From contig DWXJ01000097.1 of the NCBI GenBank assembly GCA_019119285.1, positions 1 through 12,316 of the forward strand: a stretch of 12,316 nt of DNA, read 5' to 3'. The stretch comes from Merdimonas faecigallinarum. Its GTDB lineage: Bacteria > Bacillota > Clostridia > Lachnospirales > Lachnospiraceae. Positions within the stretch are counted from its first letter, which is position 1; every line of letters begins with the position of its first letter. Below the pieces are notes generated by a model. It saw only the letters and a list, made by a program, of their open reading frames with translations. It made no database searches and was not told the DNA's origin. The position numbers were made by a program, and so were the translations under genes. This document shows positions 1 to 6,187 of this stretch, piece after piece.

Positions 1-121
1 TGTCCTGTGTCTGCGTATCCGCGATCACATCCGCTGCCAGCGTGACGCTCTGATCCGTCAGCAGCATCACAGACGCCAGGACGATTGCTACGATTCTGCT
101 CCATGTTCTCCCTTTCTTCAT
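1..121 (-). CDS. Secreted or surface protein, N-terminal fragment (cut by window edge)
   Basis: Only the first 40 codons are inside the window. The fragment begins MKKGRTWSRIVAIVLASVML and continues LTDQSVTLAADVIADTQTQD. It has a basic N-region (KKGR), a hydrophobic core at about residues 10-21 and an Ala-rich stretch with a plausible signal peptidase I site after LAA (about residue 30), so the product is very likely exported. The ATG at 119-121 has a good ribosome binding site, GGAGAGGTG, just upstream. The mature protein is not visible and its function cannot be named. The gene lies downstream of the promoter carried in the invertible segment (306-334), so it is the probable target of the switch. 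The long leader (about 122-299) contains three strong hairpins. Confidence 0.82.
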   Translation of the reverse strand, partial: MKKGRTWSRIVAIVLASVMLLTDQSVTLAADVIADTQTQD

Positions 122-184
122 AACTCACCTCTCCTTTTCCTTCCGCGGCGCAGGATCCTGCCGCGGTCATCTGACTATTGGGGT

Positions 185-208
185 AGCGGCGGAAAAGCCG
201 CTTTTTTT
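185..208 (+). terminator. Plus-strand terminator-like hairpin outside the switch
   Basis: AGCGGC (185-190) pairs with GCCGCT (197-202) over a GGAAAA loop and is followed by an unbroken T run on the plus strand. It has the form of an intrinsic terminator for rightward transcription, yet no plus-strand gene lies to its left in the window. On the minus strand the same hairpin is preceded, not followed, by the homopolymer, so it should not stop the secreted-protein transcript. A role in blocking antisense read-through into the switch is inference. Confidence 0.4.
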
Positions 209-243
209 CTTTTGCTGTAATAAAGACATTCCCTTATCTATAT

Positions 244-264
244 CATAATGTTTATTATGTTGTA
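244..264 (+). repeat. Left inverted repeat of the invertible segment
   Basis: The 21 bases at 244-264 are the exact reverse complement of 478-498. The core is CATAATGTTTATTATGTTG. The repeat contains its own dyad, CATAAT-GTTT-ATTATG, as expected for two recombinase protomers binding either side of a short asymmetric centre. The sequence beyond 243 does not match the sequence beyond 498 in a sustained way, so the repeat boundary is sharp. Confidence 0.88.
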
Positions 265-477
265 GATAAAGGGAGCAATGGGTCTAAACCCGCTTATTCT
301 AATATATTTTATAATACATAAAATCACTTGTCAACAAATGCGTCCGTACAATTCTGTAATTATTCATATTTATTTCTGACATATACCCAGGTATATTTCT
401 TTCTTGCGCAGTTTTTTACCATCTTTTTCCGTATTCTATCAGATAGTTTAGATATTTTTATAGAAATGTCTTGCATT
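265..477. mobile_element. Putative invertible DNA segment carrying a promoter
   Basis: This 213-bp AT-rich, gene-free segment lies between perfect 21-bp inverted repeats and next to a tyrosine recombinase gene. It carries a strong minus-facing promoter (306-334) and two small palindromes, ATATACC-CA-GGTATAT (381-396) and CTATC-A-GATAG (436-446), which may bind proteins. Inverting it would turn the promoter away from the secreted-protein gene and towards the 3' end of the recombinase gene, in antisense. Architecture of this type is established for gut Firmicutes, for example the RecV-controlled cwpV switch of Clostridioides difficile. Inversion itself cannot be seen in a single sequence. Confidence 0.8.
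306..334 (-). promoter_or_regulatory. Promoter inside the invertible segment, facing the secreted-protein gene
   Basis: On the minus strand TTGACA (329-334) is followed after exactly 17 bases by TAAAAT (306-311). The -35 is a perfect consensus match and the -10 has 5 of 6 matches. Predicted start is near 299. In the orientation given it drives the gene starting at 121, i.e. the ON state. Confidence 0.83.
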
Positions 478-498
478 TACAACATAATAAACATTATG
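478..498 (-). repeat. Right inverted repeat of the invertible segment
   Basis: Exact reverse complement of 244-264. The internal dyad is longer on this side: AACATAAT (481-488), AAAC centre, ATTATGTT (493-500). The TAA stop codon of the recombinase gene (494-496) sits inside the repeat. Because both repeats are identical, inversion would keep the stop codon intact. Confidence 0.88.
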
Positions 499-1351
499 TT
501 TCTGGAAGCAATCTGATTTTCTCCAGATCTCTTTTCCATTCCTGCAGCCCTTCTGCTGCATAGATCCTTGTTACCTCCAGGCTGCTGTGGCCCAGGATAT
601 CCGCCAGATTGATCAGGTTCTTTGTTTCTTTATAAAAGGTTCTGGCAAAGAGGTGGCGCAGGTTATGGGGAAATACTTTTTCCGGCGCAATGCCTGCAAG
701 CGGCGCGATCCTTTTCATCTCACGCCAGATGTTGGAGCGGTCTTTTGCCCTGCCGGAACGGGTCCGGAAGATGACTCCGCTCCGGATATGGCGCTTCCCG
801 ATATATACCAGCAATTTCTTTTTCAGGATCTCCGGCAGGATAACCAGCCGGTATTTCCCTTTGTTCCATACCCGCACGATCCCGTTCCGGATGTTTTCCA
901 CCCGGAAATATTTCAGCTCGCTGACCCGGATCCCGGTAGCGCACAAGGTCTCCATGATCATGGCGGTATCTTCTTTTTCCAGGTTTCTGGCCGTTCTTAC
1001 CATCTTGCGGAACTCTTCTTTGGTCAGCTGTTTTTCCAGGCAACGGAGATCCATTCTCTGTACCCGGATCTGCTTGAGACGAAGCCGTCCCAGTTCGATG
1101 AATACCAGATACTGGTTGAGCGCCGCGATCATTGAATTGGCGCTGTTGACGGAATAATGCTCCATCAGCCACTGTTTGTAGCCGATCAGCAGTTCCTTCG
1201 TGATCTCCTGTTCCTCTTCCTGATACTCAAAAAATGTCCGGACATCCCGCAGATATTTTTCGATTGTGGAAAGGGCGCTTTCTCTTTCCTGCAGGTACTC
1301 CCTGAATTTTTCAAGACTCTTTGCACGGCTGATGTTTCTTTCTTTCTTCAT
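494..1351 (-). CDS. Tyrosine site-specific recombinase, probable DNA invertase
   Basis: This 285-residue protein has the two-domain layout of XerC/XerD-like recombinases: an N-terminal SAM-like core-binding domain (about residues 8-95) and a C-terminal catalytic domain (about 105-285). All catalytic positions are visible: Arg142 in ATGIRVSEL, a Lys in the NKGK hairpin (164/166), His229 and Arg232 in PHNLR, His255 in LGHSS and the nucleophile Tyr264 in TRIYA. It is therefore expected to be active. The start at 1351 has AGGAGG six bases upstream. The gene abuts and slightly overlaps the right inverted repeat, so the adjacent segment is its likely substrate. It is not the housekeeping XerC/D by context. 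Family assignment is firm; the role as dedicated invertase is inferred from position. No strong promoter was found, only a possible -10 TATTAT near 1400. Confidence 0.92.
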   Translation of the reverse strand: MKKERNISRAKSLEKFREYLQERESALSTIEKYLRDVRTFFEYQEEEQEITKELLIGYKQWLMEHYSVNSANSMIAALNQYLVFIELGRLRLKQIRVQRMDLRCLEKQLTKEEFRKMVRTARNLEKEDTAMIMETLCATGIRVSELKYFRVENIRNGIVRVWNKGKYRLVILPEILKKKLLVYIGKRHIRSGVIFRTRSGRAKDRSNIWREMKRIAPLAGIAPEKVFPHNLRHLFARTFYKETKNLINLADILGHSSLEVTRIYAAEGLQEWKRDLEKIRLLPET

Positions 1352-1458
1352 GTTTTGCCTCCTGATTTTTTTATCATCTAGTATCCGTACTTAAGTCCAC
1401 TATAATACATCTGTTCCGCCTGCTGCCCGATTATTTTCCAGATGCCCCATCAAAAAAT

Positions 1459-1502
1459 CAATTGGGGACGGGGGATTTCTGAAAATCCCCCGTCCCCGAT
1501 TG
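1459..1502. repeat. Dispersed GC-rich palindrome, copy 1, acting as terminator of the trmD operon
   Basis: Left arm 1459-1478 (CAATTGGGGACGGGGGATTT) pairs with 1483-1502 across a CTGA loop, with one G-T position. Read on the minus strand, 22 bases after the trmD stop, the stem is followed directly by ATTTTTTG, giving a convincing intrinsic terminator. The same core recurs at 8166-8219, so it is a dispersed repeat (REP- or MITE-like) that has been recruited as terminator. No partner transposase is in the window. Confidence 0.82.
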
Positions 1503-1523
1503 ACGTAGTTCTTTTTTATACCA

Positions 1524-2258
1524 CTATTCTTCTTCCATCACTTTTCTTGCCAGCTCCTGCTCCGCCTTGGTTAGCTCCGCCTTTGCAAGAAGGTCCGGCC
1601 GGTTCTTCGCCGTGCGGATCACCGACTGCTCCCGCCTCCACTTCTCAATGTTGGCATGGTGGCCGGATAAGAGCACCTCCGGCACCCGTTTCTCGTGCCA
1701 CACCTCGGGCCTGGAATACTGGGGGTATTCCAGCAGATGATCCTGGAAACTTTCAAATTCCGCCGACACGTCATTGTGAAGGACGCCCGGCACCAGCCGG
1801 GAGATGGCGTCCACCATGATCATGGCCGGCAGCTCTCCGCCGGTCAGCACATAGTCGCCGATAGACACATAATCTGTGACGATCTCCTCCAGGACCCGTT
1901 CGTCAATGCCTTCGTAATGGCCGCACAGAAAGACCAGGTCTTCTTCCATGGCAAACTCCTCGGCCATCCCCTGATGAAAGGTTTTCCCCTGGGGCGAGAG
2001 ATAGACCACTCTTGGCTTTTTCCCGATCCGCTCTTCCAGCGCCTGATAGCACTGGTACACCGGCTCCGCCTGCATCAGCATCCCCGCGCCGCCGCCGTAA
2101 GGGTAATCATCCACGCTGTTGTGTTTATTAAAGGCATAATCGCGGATATTCACTGCCTCGATATGAAGGAGCCCGCTGTTTACGGCCCGCCCAATGATAC
2201 TGGTGTGGAGTCCGTCCATCACCATCTCGGGAAATAAAGTCATAATATAAAAATTCAT
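1524..2258 (-). CDS. trmD: tRNA (guanine37-N1)-methyltransferase TrmD
   Basis: TrmD transfers a methyl group from S-adenosylmethionine to G37 next to the anticodon and prevents +1 frameshifting. The 244-residue protein has the family length and hallmarks: N-terminal MNFYIMTLFPEM, the DDYPYGGGAGMLM stretch, and the SPOUT knot motifs YLSPQGK, LCGHYEGIDERV and SIGDYVLTGGELPA, followed by VDAISRLVPGVL and the C-terminal SGHHANIEKWRRE. The CAGGAGT ribosome binding site lies inside the last codons of rimM, five bases separate the two genes, and translation is probably coupled. It is the last gene of the operon; the palindrome at 1459-1502 follows. Confidence 0.97.
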   Translation of the reverse strand: MNFYIMTLFPEMVMDGLHTSIIGRAVNSGLLHIEAVNIRDYAFNKHNSVDDYPYGGGAGMLMQAEPVYQCYQALEERIGKKPRVVYLSPQGKTFHQGMAEEFAMEEDLVFLCGHYEGIDERVLEEIVTDYVSIGDYVLTGGELPAMIMVDAISRLVPGVLHNDVSAEFESFQDHLLEYPQYSRPEVWHEKRVPEVLLSGHHANIEKWRREQSVIRTAKNRPDLLAKAELTKAEQELARKVMEEE

Positions 2259-2263
2259 TTTCG

Positions 2264-2776
2264 CTACTCCTGTACCAGTCCGTCCATCAGATGGACGGTC
2301 ATCTTTCCTTCTGCAACGTCAACCTTGCGGATGCATTCCTTAATGGCCGGCACCAGCACCTCTCCATGGGAAATGCTGTCAATGACATACACGTCGTTGG
2401 CGCCCGTCTCCATTACATCTTTCAGGATTCCAAAGGCTTTTCCGTCCTCGGTCTCCACCTGCATGCCGATCATGTCGGCGATATAGTACTCGTCTTCCTC
2501 CAGAGGCACCGCGTCCTCTCTTGGCACAAGGAGCGGACATCTGCGGAACCGTTCCACTTCATTGATGGTATCCAGCCCCTTGAATTTGACGATCACAAAT
2601 TGCTTGAAAAATTTTACGCCCTGGATCTCCAGCGGAAGTTTTTCCCTTCCCGTATCCAGAAATACTTTTTTCAGATCCCGGAATCTTCCGGCATCGTCTG
2701 TCGTAGGAAATACCTTGACCTCTCCGCGGATACCGTGGGTCTGGGTCACTACGCCTACCTGCAGTAATTCTTCCAT
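2264..2776 (-). CDS. rimM: 16S rRNA processing protein RimM
   Basis: RimM binds S19 and assists maturation of the 30S head. The N-terminal RimM domain is seen in VGVVTQTHGIRGEVKVF, and the C-terminal PRC-barrel in EYYIADMIGMQVETEDG through VLVPAIKECIRKVDV. The chosen start is the ATG at 2774-2776 (MEELLQVG...), giving 170 residues, because GGAGAG lies four bases upstream. An in-frame ATG at 2788 would add MERT but has no close ribosome binding site. The gene sits between khpA and trmD, as in most Firmicutes. The khpA-rimM spacer holds two short hairpins, GGCAGAC/GTCTGCC (2796-2821) and AATGGG/CCCATT (2830-2845). Neither has a T run on the minus strand, so neither looks like a terminator. Confidence 0.96.
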   Translation of the reverse strand: MEELLQVGVVTQTHGIRGEVKVFPTTDDAGRFRDLKKVFLDTGREKLPLEIQGVKFFKQFVIVKFKGLDTINEVERFRRCPLLVPREDAVPLEEDEYYIADMIGMQVETEDGKAFGILKDVMETGANDVYVIDSISHGEVLVPAIKECIRKVDVAEGKMTVHLMDGLVQE

Positions 2777-2848
2777 AGTTCTCTCCATTTAATAAGGCAG
2801 ACCCTTCTTACAGTGTCTGCCCTGTGATGAATGGGCTCTCCCATTCCA

Positions 2849-3079
2849 TTAATCCATAATGTCTACGATGACTTTCTTATCTTCCTTCGCAGCGGCTGCT
2901 TTTACCACCTGACGGATGGCTTTCGCGATACGTCCCTGCTTGCCGATCACTTTTCCCATATCGGAATCAGCGACACGGATCTCCAGGATCGTGGACTTTT
3001 TGTCCTCCCGCTCCGTTACCACTACGCTGTCCGGATCATCAACCAGTGCTTTTGTGATCACTTCAACTAATTCTTTCAT
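2849..3079 (-). CDS. khpA: KH-domain RNA-binding protein KhpA (YlqC)
   Basis: A small single-KH protein of 76 residues. The GxxG loop of the KH fold is visible as VIGKQGRIAKAIR, preceded by the beta strand ILEIRVADSDMG. The ATG at 3077-3079 (MKELVEVITKAL) is chosen because GGAGGTG lies six bases upstream. The longer frame from a TTG at 3094 would include that ribosome binding site within the coding sequence and is unlikely. In Streptococcus and Lactobacillus KhpA pairs with KhpB/Jag in RNA binding linked to cell elongation and division. Position between rpsP and rimM is the conserved Firmicutes arrangement. Confidence 0.94.
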   Translation of the reverse strand: MKELVEVITKALVDDPDSVVVTEREDKKSTILEIRVADSDMGKVIGKQGRIAKAIRQVVKAAAAKEDKKVIVDIMD

Positions 3080-3102
3080 CGTGCGCACCTCCAAAGTATG
3101 CT

Positions 3103-3348
3103 TTATTTCTCAATACCTGCCACTTTAAAGATCTTGCTGACAGTCTCTGTCGGCTGTGCACCGTTAGCCAGCCACTTCTTAGCTGCCTCCTCGTCTACTT
3201 TGATCGCGCTGGGCTCGCAGTTCGGATCATAGGTTCCGATCTCATCGATGAACTTTCCGTCTCTCGGGGATCTGGAATCAGCCACGATGATTCTATAGAA
3301 AGGAGCCTTCTTCTGTCCCATTCTTCTTAATCTGATTTTTACTGCCAT
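3103..3348 (-). CDS. rpsP: 30S ribosomal protein S16
   Basis: An 81-residue protein with the S16 signature MAVKIRLRRMGQKKAPFYRI and VADSRSPRDGKFIDEIGTYDP. Full length for the family. The ATG at 3346-3348 is preceded by GGAGG with a nine-base spacer. The 111-bp gap to ffh (3349-3459) contains an imperfect inverted repeat around ACGCGT-CCTT-ACGCG (about 3430-3453) and a small TATGCC/GGCATA palindrome (3411-3424). It may hold an internal promoter or an mRNA processing site, but no convincing -35/-10 pair or terminator was found there. Confidence 0.98.
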   Translation of the reverse strand: MAVKIRLRRMGQKKAPFYRIIVADSRSPRDGKFIDEIGTYDPNCEPSAIKVDEEAAKKWLANGAQPTETVSKIFKVAGIEK

Positions 3349-3459
3349 TGTTCTTTACCTCCGTAAATTTAAAATATTTTATGTGTGATCGCCGGAAGGC
3401 TTTTCTCTGTATGCCCCGGCATAATTTATATAACGCGTCCTTACGCGATATACCGTTAG

Positions 3460-4821
3460 TTAAAAGGGAAAACGCAGTCTTCCTTTTCTTGCGCTCTTGC
3501 CAAAGGTCTTCATCAGCTTGCGCATCTCGCCAAACTGTTTGACCATGCGGTTGACTTCGCTGATGTCCACGCCGGCACCTTTTGCGATCCGGTGTTTTCT
3601 GGACGGGTTTAAGAGATCCGGATCTCTTCTCTCCGCCGGGGTCATGGAATAGATCATGGCCTCGATCCGCGCCAGGCTCTTTTCGGCCTGCGCCGTCTGC
3701 TCGTCATCCAGGTTCTTCATCTTCATGCCGCCCATGCCGCCCATGGCTCCAAGGCCCGGCATCATGCTCATGATATTTCCAAGTCCGCCCATGTTACGCA
3801 TCTGCTTCATGCTTTCCAGATAGTCGTCAAAGTCAAACTGGGCCTTCTTCATCTTCTGGGTCATCTGTCTGGCCTTTTCCTCATCGATCTGGGCCTCTGC
3901 CTTTTCAATGAGGGAAAGGACGTCTCCCATGCCTAAGATCCTGGACGCCATCCGGTCCGGATGGAACTGTTCCAGATCTGAGAGCTTCTCGCCCATACCT
4001 GCGTAGAAAATGGGCTTGCCGGTCACGGCTTTAACGGACAGGGCCGCTCCGCCCCGGGTGTCGCCGTCCAGCTTGGTGATGATCACACCGTCAATGCCGA
4101 TCTTATCGTTGAATTCTTTTGCCACATTGACCGCATCCTGTCCGGTCATGGCGTCTATCACCAGAATGGTCTGGTGTACCGTCACCGCTTCCTTGATCTC
4201 CTGCAGCTCGCCCATCATATCTTCATCGATATGGAGCCGTCCTGCCGTATCCAGGATCACGATGTTATGGCCGTTTTTTCTGGCATGCTCCAGCGCCGCT
4301 TTCGCGATGTTGGCGGGCTTATTGTTTTCGCCCATGGCGAAGACTTCCACGCCCTGCTTCTCCCCGTTGACCTGCAGCTGTTTGATGGCCGCCGGACGAT
4401 ACACGTCACAGGCAACCAGAAGGGGCTTCTTTCCCTTCAGTTTATATTTTCCGGCCAGCTTGGCCGTGGTCGTGGTCTTACCGGCTCCCTGAAGACCTGC
4501 CATCATGATCACGGTGATGGCACTTCCCGGCTGCAGCTGGATGTCGGTAGTCTCCGAGCCCATCAGTTCTACCAGTTCTTCGTTGACGATCTTGATCACC
4601 ATCTGGCCCGGGTTCAGTCCGCTCATCACATCCTGTCCGATGGCCCGTTCCTGAACCTTCTTAATGAAATCCTTGACCACCTTGAAGTTGACGTCCGCCG
4701 CCAGAAGCGCGCGCTTGATCTCTTTGAGCGCTTCTTTGACGTCGTCTTCGGTCAGTCTGCCTTTGCTGCGCAGATTTTTGAATATATTCTGAAGTTTTTC
4801 TGTCAAGCTGTCAAATGCCAT
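3460..4821 (-). CDS. ffh: Signal recognition particle protein Ffh
   Basis: Ffh is the GTPase that, with 4.5S/6S RNA, delivers signal-bearing ribosomes to FtsY at the membrane. The 453 residues show the N domain (1-90), the G domain with P-loop GLQGAGKT (109-116), DTAGR (191-195) and TKLDGD (249-254), and the methionine-rich M domain (about 325-440) with MRNMGGLGNIMSMMPGLGAM and the RNA-binding NPSRKHRIAKGAG. The C-terminus ends in the typical basic, Pro-Phe tail. GAGGAG lies seven bases before the ATG. The gene starts one base after the ylxM stop codon, so the two are almost certainly translationally coupled. Confidence 0.98.
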   Translation of the reverse strand: MAFDSLTEKLQNIFKNLRSKGRLTEDDVKEALKEIKRALLAADVNFKVVKDFIKKVQERAIGQDVMSGLNPGQMVIKIVNEELVELMGSETTDIQLQPGSAITVIMMAGLQGAGKTTTTAKLAGKYKLKGKKPLLVACDVYRPAAIKQLQVNGEKQGVEVFAMGENNKPANIAKAALEHARKNGHNIVILDTAGRLHIDEDMMGELQEIKEAVTVHQTILVIDAMTGQDAVNVAKEFNDKIGIDGVIITKLDGDTRGGAALSVKAVTGKPIFYAGMGEKLSDLEQFHPDRMASRILGMGDVLSLIEKAEAQIDEEKARQMTQKMKKAQFDFDDYLESMKQMRNMGGLGNIMSMMPGLGAMGGMGGMKMKNLDDEQTAQAEKSLARIEAMIYSMTPAERRDPDLLNPSRKHRIAKGAGVDISEVNRMVKQFGEMRKLMKTFGKSARKGRLRFPF

Positions 4822-4822
4822 G

Positions 4823-5167
4823 TTATAACTCCTCTAAGATCTCGTCCGAGACTGCCCGGATCTTCGCGGTCAGACCGGTCGTATCCTGCTCTTCATACTC
4901 TTCCAGCAGTTCGTCGATCTGCCGGATCTTTGTTCTTATATTCAGGAACCGTTCCACCAGATGCAGCTTTTCTTCATAGCCTTTCAGCGTCTGAGTGCAT
5001 CTCCGGATCAGGTCATGCACGCCCTGCCGGCTGATACCGGCCTCTTTTGCGATCTCTCCCAGGGAAAGATCTTCCTGGATGAACTGGCCGTAGATCTCTT
5101 TCTGGTGTTCGGTCAGAAGCTCTCCGTAAAAATCAAAGAGCAGCGCCTGTTCCAATATCTCGTTCAC
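4823..5167 (-). CDS. ylxM: YlxM-type helix-turn-helix protein, SRP-associated
   Basis: A 114-residue member of the YlxM/p13 family. It begins VNEILEQALLFDFYGELLTE and has a helix-turn-helix at about residues 40-65 (LSLGEIAKEAGISRQGVHDLIRR) followed by a charged coiled coil. The family is tied to the signal recognition particle in Firmicutes and nearly always precedes ffh. The start is taken as the GTG at 5165-5167, with AGGTGAT just upstream. The promoter decides this: in-frame ATGs at 5212 and 5188 fall within the -35 and -10 elements and cannot be transcribed from it. The 5' leader would then be only about 10-12 bases, unusually short for an operon of this importance. Confidence 0.9.
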   Translation of the reverse strand: MNEILEQALLFDFYGELLTEHQKEIYGQFIQEDLSLGEIAKEAGISRQGVHDLIRRCTQTLKGYEEKLHLVERFLNIRTKIRQIDELLEEYEEQDTTGLTAKIRAVSDEILEEL

Positions 5168-5183
5168 TTTTATCACCTGTGCT

Positions 5184-5212
5184 ATCATACACGAAAACCG
5201 AAGAGGTGTCAA
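5184..5212 (-). promoter_or_regulatory. Promoter of the ylxM-ffh-rpsP-khpA-rimM-trmD operon
   Basis: On the minus strand TTGACA (5207-5212) is followed after 17 bases by TATGAT (5184-5189). The predicted start lies near 5177, about ten bases before the GTG of ylxM. The -35 is embedded in a 10-bp inverted repeat, AGGTGTCAAG (5204-5213) and CTTGACACCT (5222-5231). Confidence 0.85.
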
Positions 5213-5259
5213 GGTTTTTTTCTTGACACCTTTATTTTCTTACAGACCAGAGCTTTGCG

Positions 5260-6153
5260 TCAATGCAGGAAATGTTTTATGTCCAGGCACCGCTCTCCTT
5301 TTCCCCCTTCTGTTTTAAGGGCGGTCTGCAGCAGCCGGAGCTTAACTTCTGTATTGGAAGCTTCGGGATATTTACAAAGGTACAGCGCCGCGGCCCCGCA
5401 GACCACGGGAGCCGCCATGGAAGTCCCGCTTTTAGCTGTATAATATCCGCTTCTCCTGCCGGGCCGGTGGCTGCAGGAGCGGATCAGGTATCCGGGTGCA
5501 AAAAGATCCGGCTTTACCACGCATTCCCTGGTAGGGCCTCTTCCGGAACAGTTCAGCACTCCGGTATCGGTCTTTAAGGCTCCCACGGTAATAATCTTGC
5601 GGCTGGTGCCCGGCACAGCCACGGATCCTTCCCCGGGGCCCTGGTTGCCGGCGGACACGGTGACCACCAGATTTTGGTCCCAGAGCGTCTCCACTGCTGA
5701 CAGCAGACGCCGTTCCTTTTCTTCTCCCAGGCCGGATTTGGCCCCCACGGAGATATTGACCACCCGGATGCCAAGACGGGCAGCGTTCTCCTCCACCCAC
5801 CGGATCCCCCGCAGGATATCCTCTATACTCCCCTCCCCCTTTTCGTCCAGCACCTTCAGGATCACAAGCTCCGCCTCCGGAGCCATTCCAGCAAGGAGGC
5901 CTCCGGACATCCGGCCGTCTCCAGCCAGGATCCCGGCCACATGCGTCCCGTGGCCGCTGTCATCATAGGGCTGCCGGAGTTGCTTCTTTCCCTTTGTCAT
6001 ATCTAAAAACACCCGGACCCGTCCCCGGAAATCCGGATGCGGAGCGAGGCCGGTATCCAGCACCGCCGCAGTCACGCCTTTTCCCAGACATTTCCCGGAA
6101 AAAGTATCGTCGCACCAGTAACGGACCAGTTGTCTGACACGGTCCATATGCAT
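5260..6153 (-). CDS. Subtilisin-like serine protease (S8), short form without signal peptide
   Basis: The catalytic triad of the S8 family is complete: Asp34 in AVLDTG, His69 in GHGTHVAGILAG and Ser246 in SGTSMAAP, with the oxyanion Asn171 in SAGNQGPG (numbering from the GTG at 6156). The whole protein is just under 300 residues, i.e. little more than the catalytic domain. No signal peptide or propeptide is seen: it starts directly with MDRVRQLVRYW before the protease fold. It is therefore either cytoplasmic, like the Bacillus intracellular subtilisins, or exported by another route. Start choice is uncertain: GTG 6156, ATG 6153 and ATG 6147 are in frame and none has a strong ribosome binding site. 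A TATAAT at 6188-6193 probably serves it. Substrate unknown. Confidence 0.92.
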   Translation of the reverse strand: MHMDRVRQLVRYWCDDTFSGKCLGKGVTAAVLDTGLAPHPDFRGRVRVFLDMTKGKKQLRQPYDDSGHGTHVAGILAGDGRMSGGLLAGMAPEAELVILKVLDEKGEGSIEDILRGIRWVEENAARLGIRVVNISVGAKSGLGEEKERRLLSAVETLWDQNLVVTVSAGNQGPGEGSVAVPGTSRKIITVGALKTDTGVLNCSGRGPTRECVVKPDLFAPGYLIRSCSHRPGRRSGYYTAKSGTSMAAPVVCGAAALYLCKYPEASNTEVKLRLLQTALKTEGGKGERCLDIKHFLH

Positions 6154-6187
6154 CACTCAAATATTCTTTTTTATCAGAATATTCCGA

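Larger units (their letters stand above)
122..299 (-). promoter_or_regulatory. Structured 5' leader of the secreted-protein gene
   Basis: If transcription starts about 7 nt after the -10 element at 306-311, the mRNA leader is roughly 175-180 nt. Three dyads lie in it. The first (231-273) is built around the left inverted repeat: CCCTTATCTA pairs with TAGATAAaGGG outside CATAAT-GTTT-ATTATG. The second is AGCGGC/GCCGCT (185-202). The third is CCGCGG..CAGGATCCTG..CCGCGG (143-166), ending shortly before the ribosome binding site. No known riboswitch consensus was recognised. It could fold to control translation, stabilise the mRNA or simply insulate it; the sequence alone does not decide. Confidence 0.45.

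Noticed and set aside
122..299. Possible c-di-GMP or other riboswitch in the leader
   Set aside because: The conserved GEMM core (GACGCAAAGC and receptor) and other known signatures are absent; GGGTCTAA at 280-287 is on the wrong strand and isolated.
328..516. 62-codon plus-strand frame inside the invertible segment
   Set aside because: Very AT-rich, no ribosome binding site, runs through the right inverted repeat and overlaps the recombinase end; more likely chance.
587..1135. Plus-strand frame of 182 codons opposite the recombinase
   Set aside because: Shadow of the recombinase, with no ribosome binding site.
4174..5034. Long plus-strand frame of 286 codons opposite ffh and ylxM
   Set aside because: Antisense to two firmly identified genes, no ribosome binding site, composition of a shadow frame.
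5204..5240. Terminator of the S8 protease gene
   Set aside because: The hairpin lacks a T run on the minus strand and coincides with the -35 of the ylxM promoter, so promoter-linked dyad is the better call.
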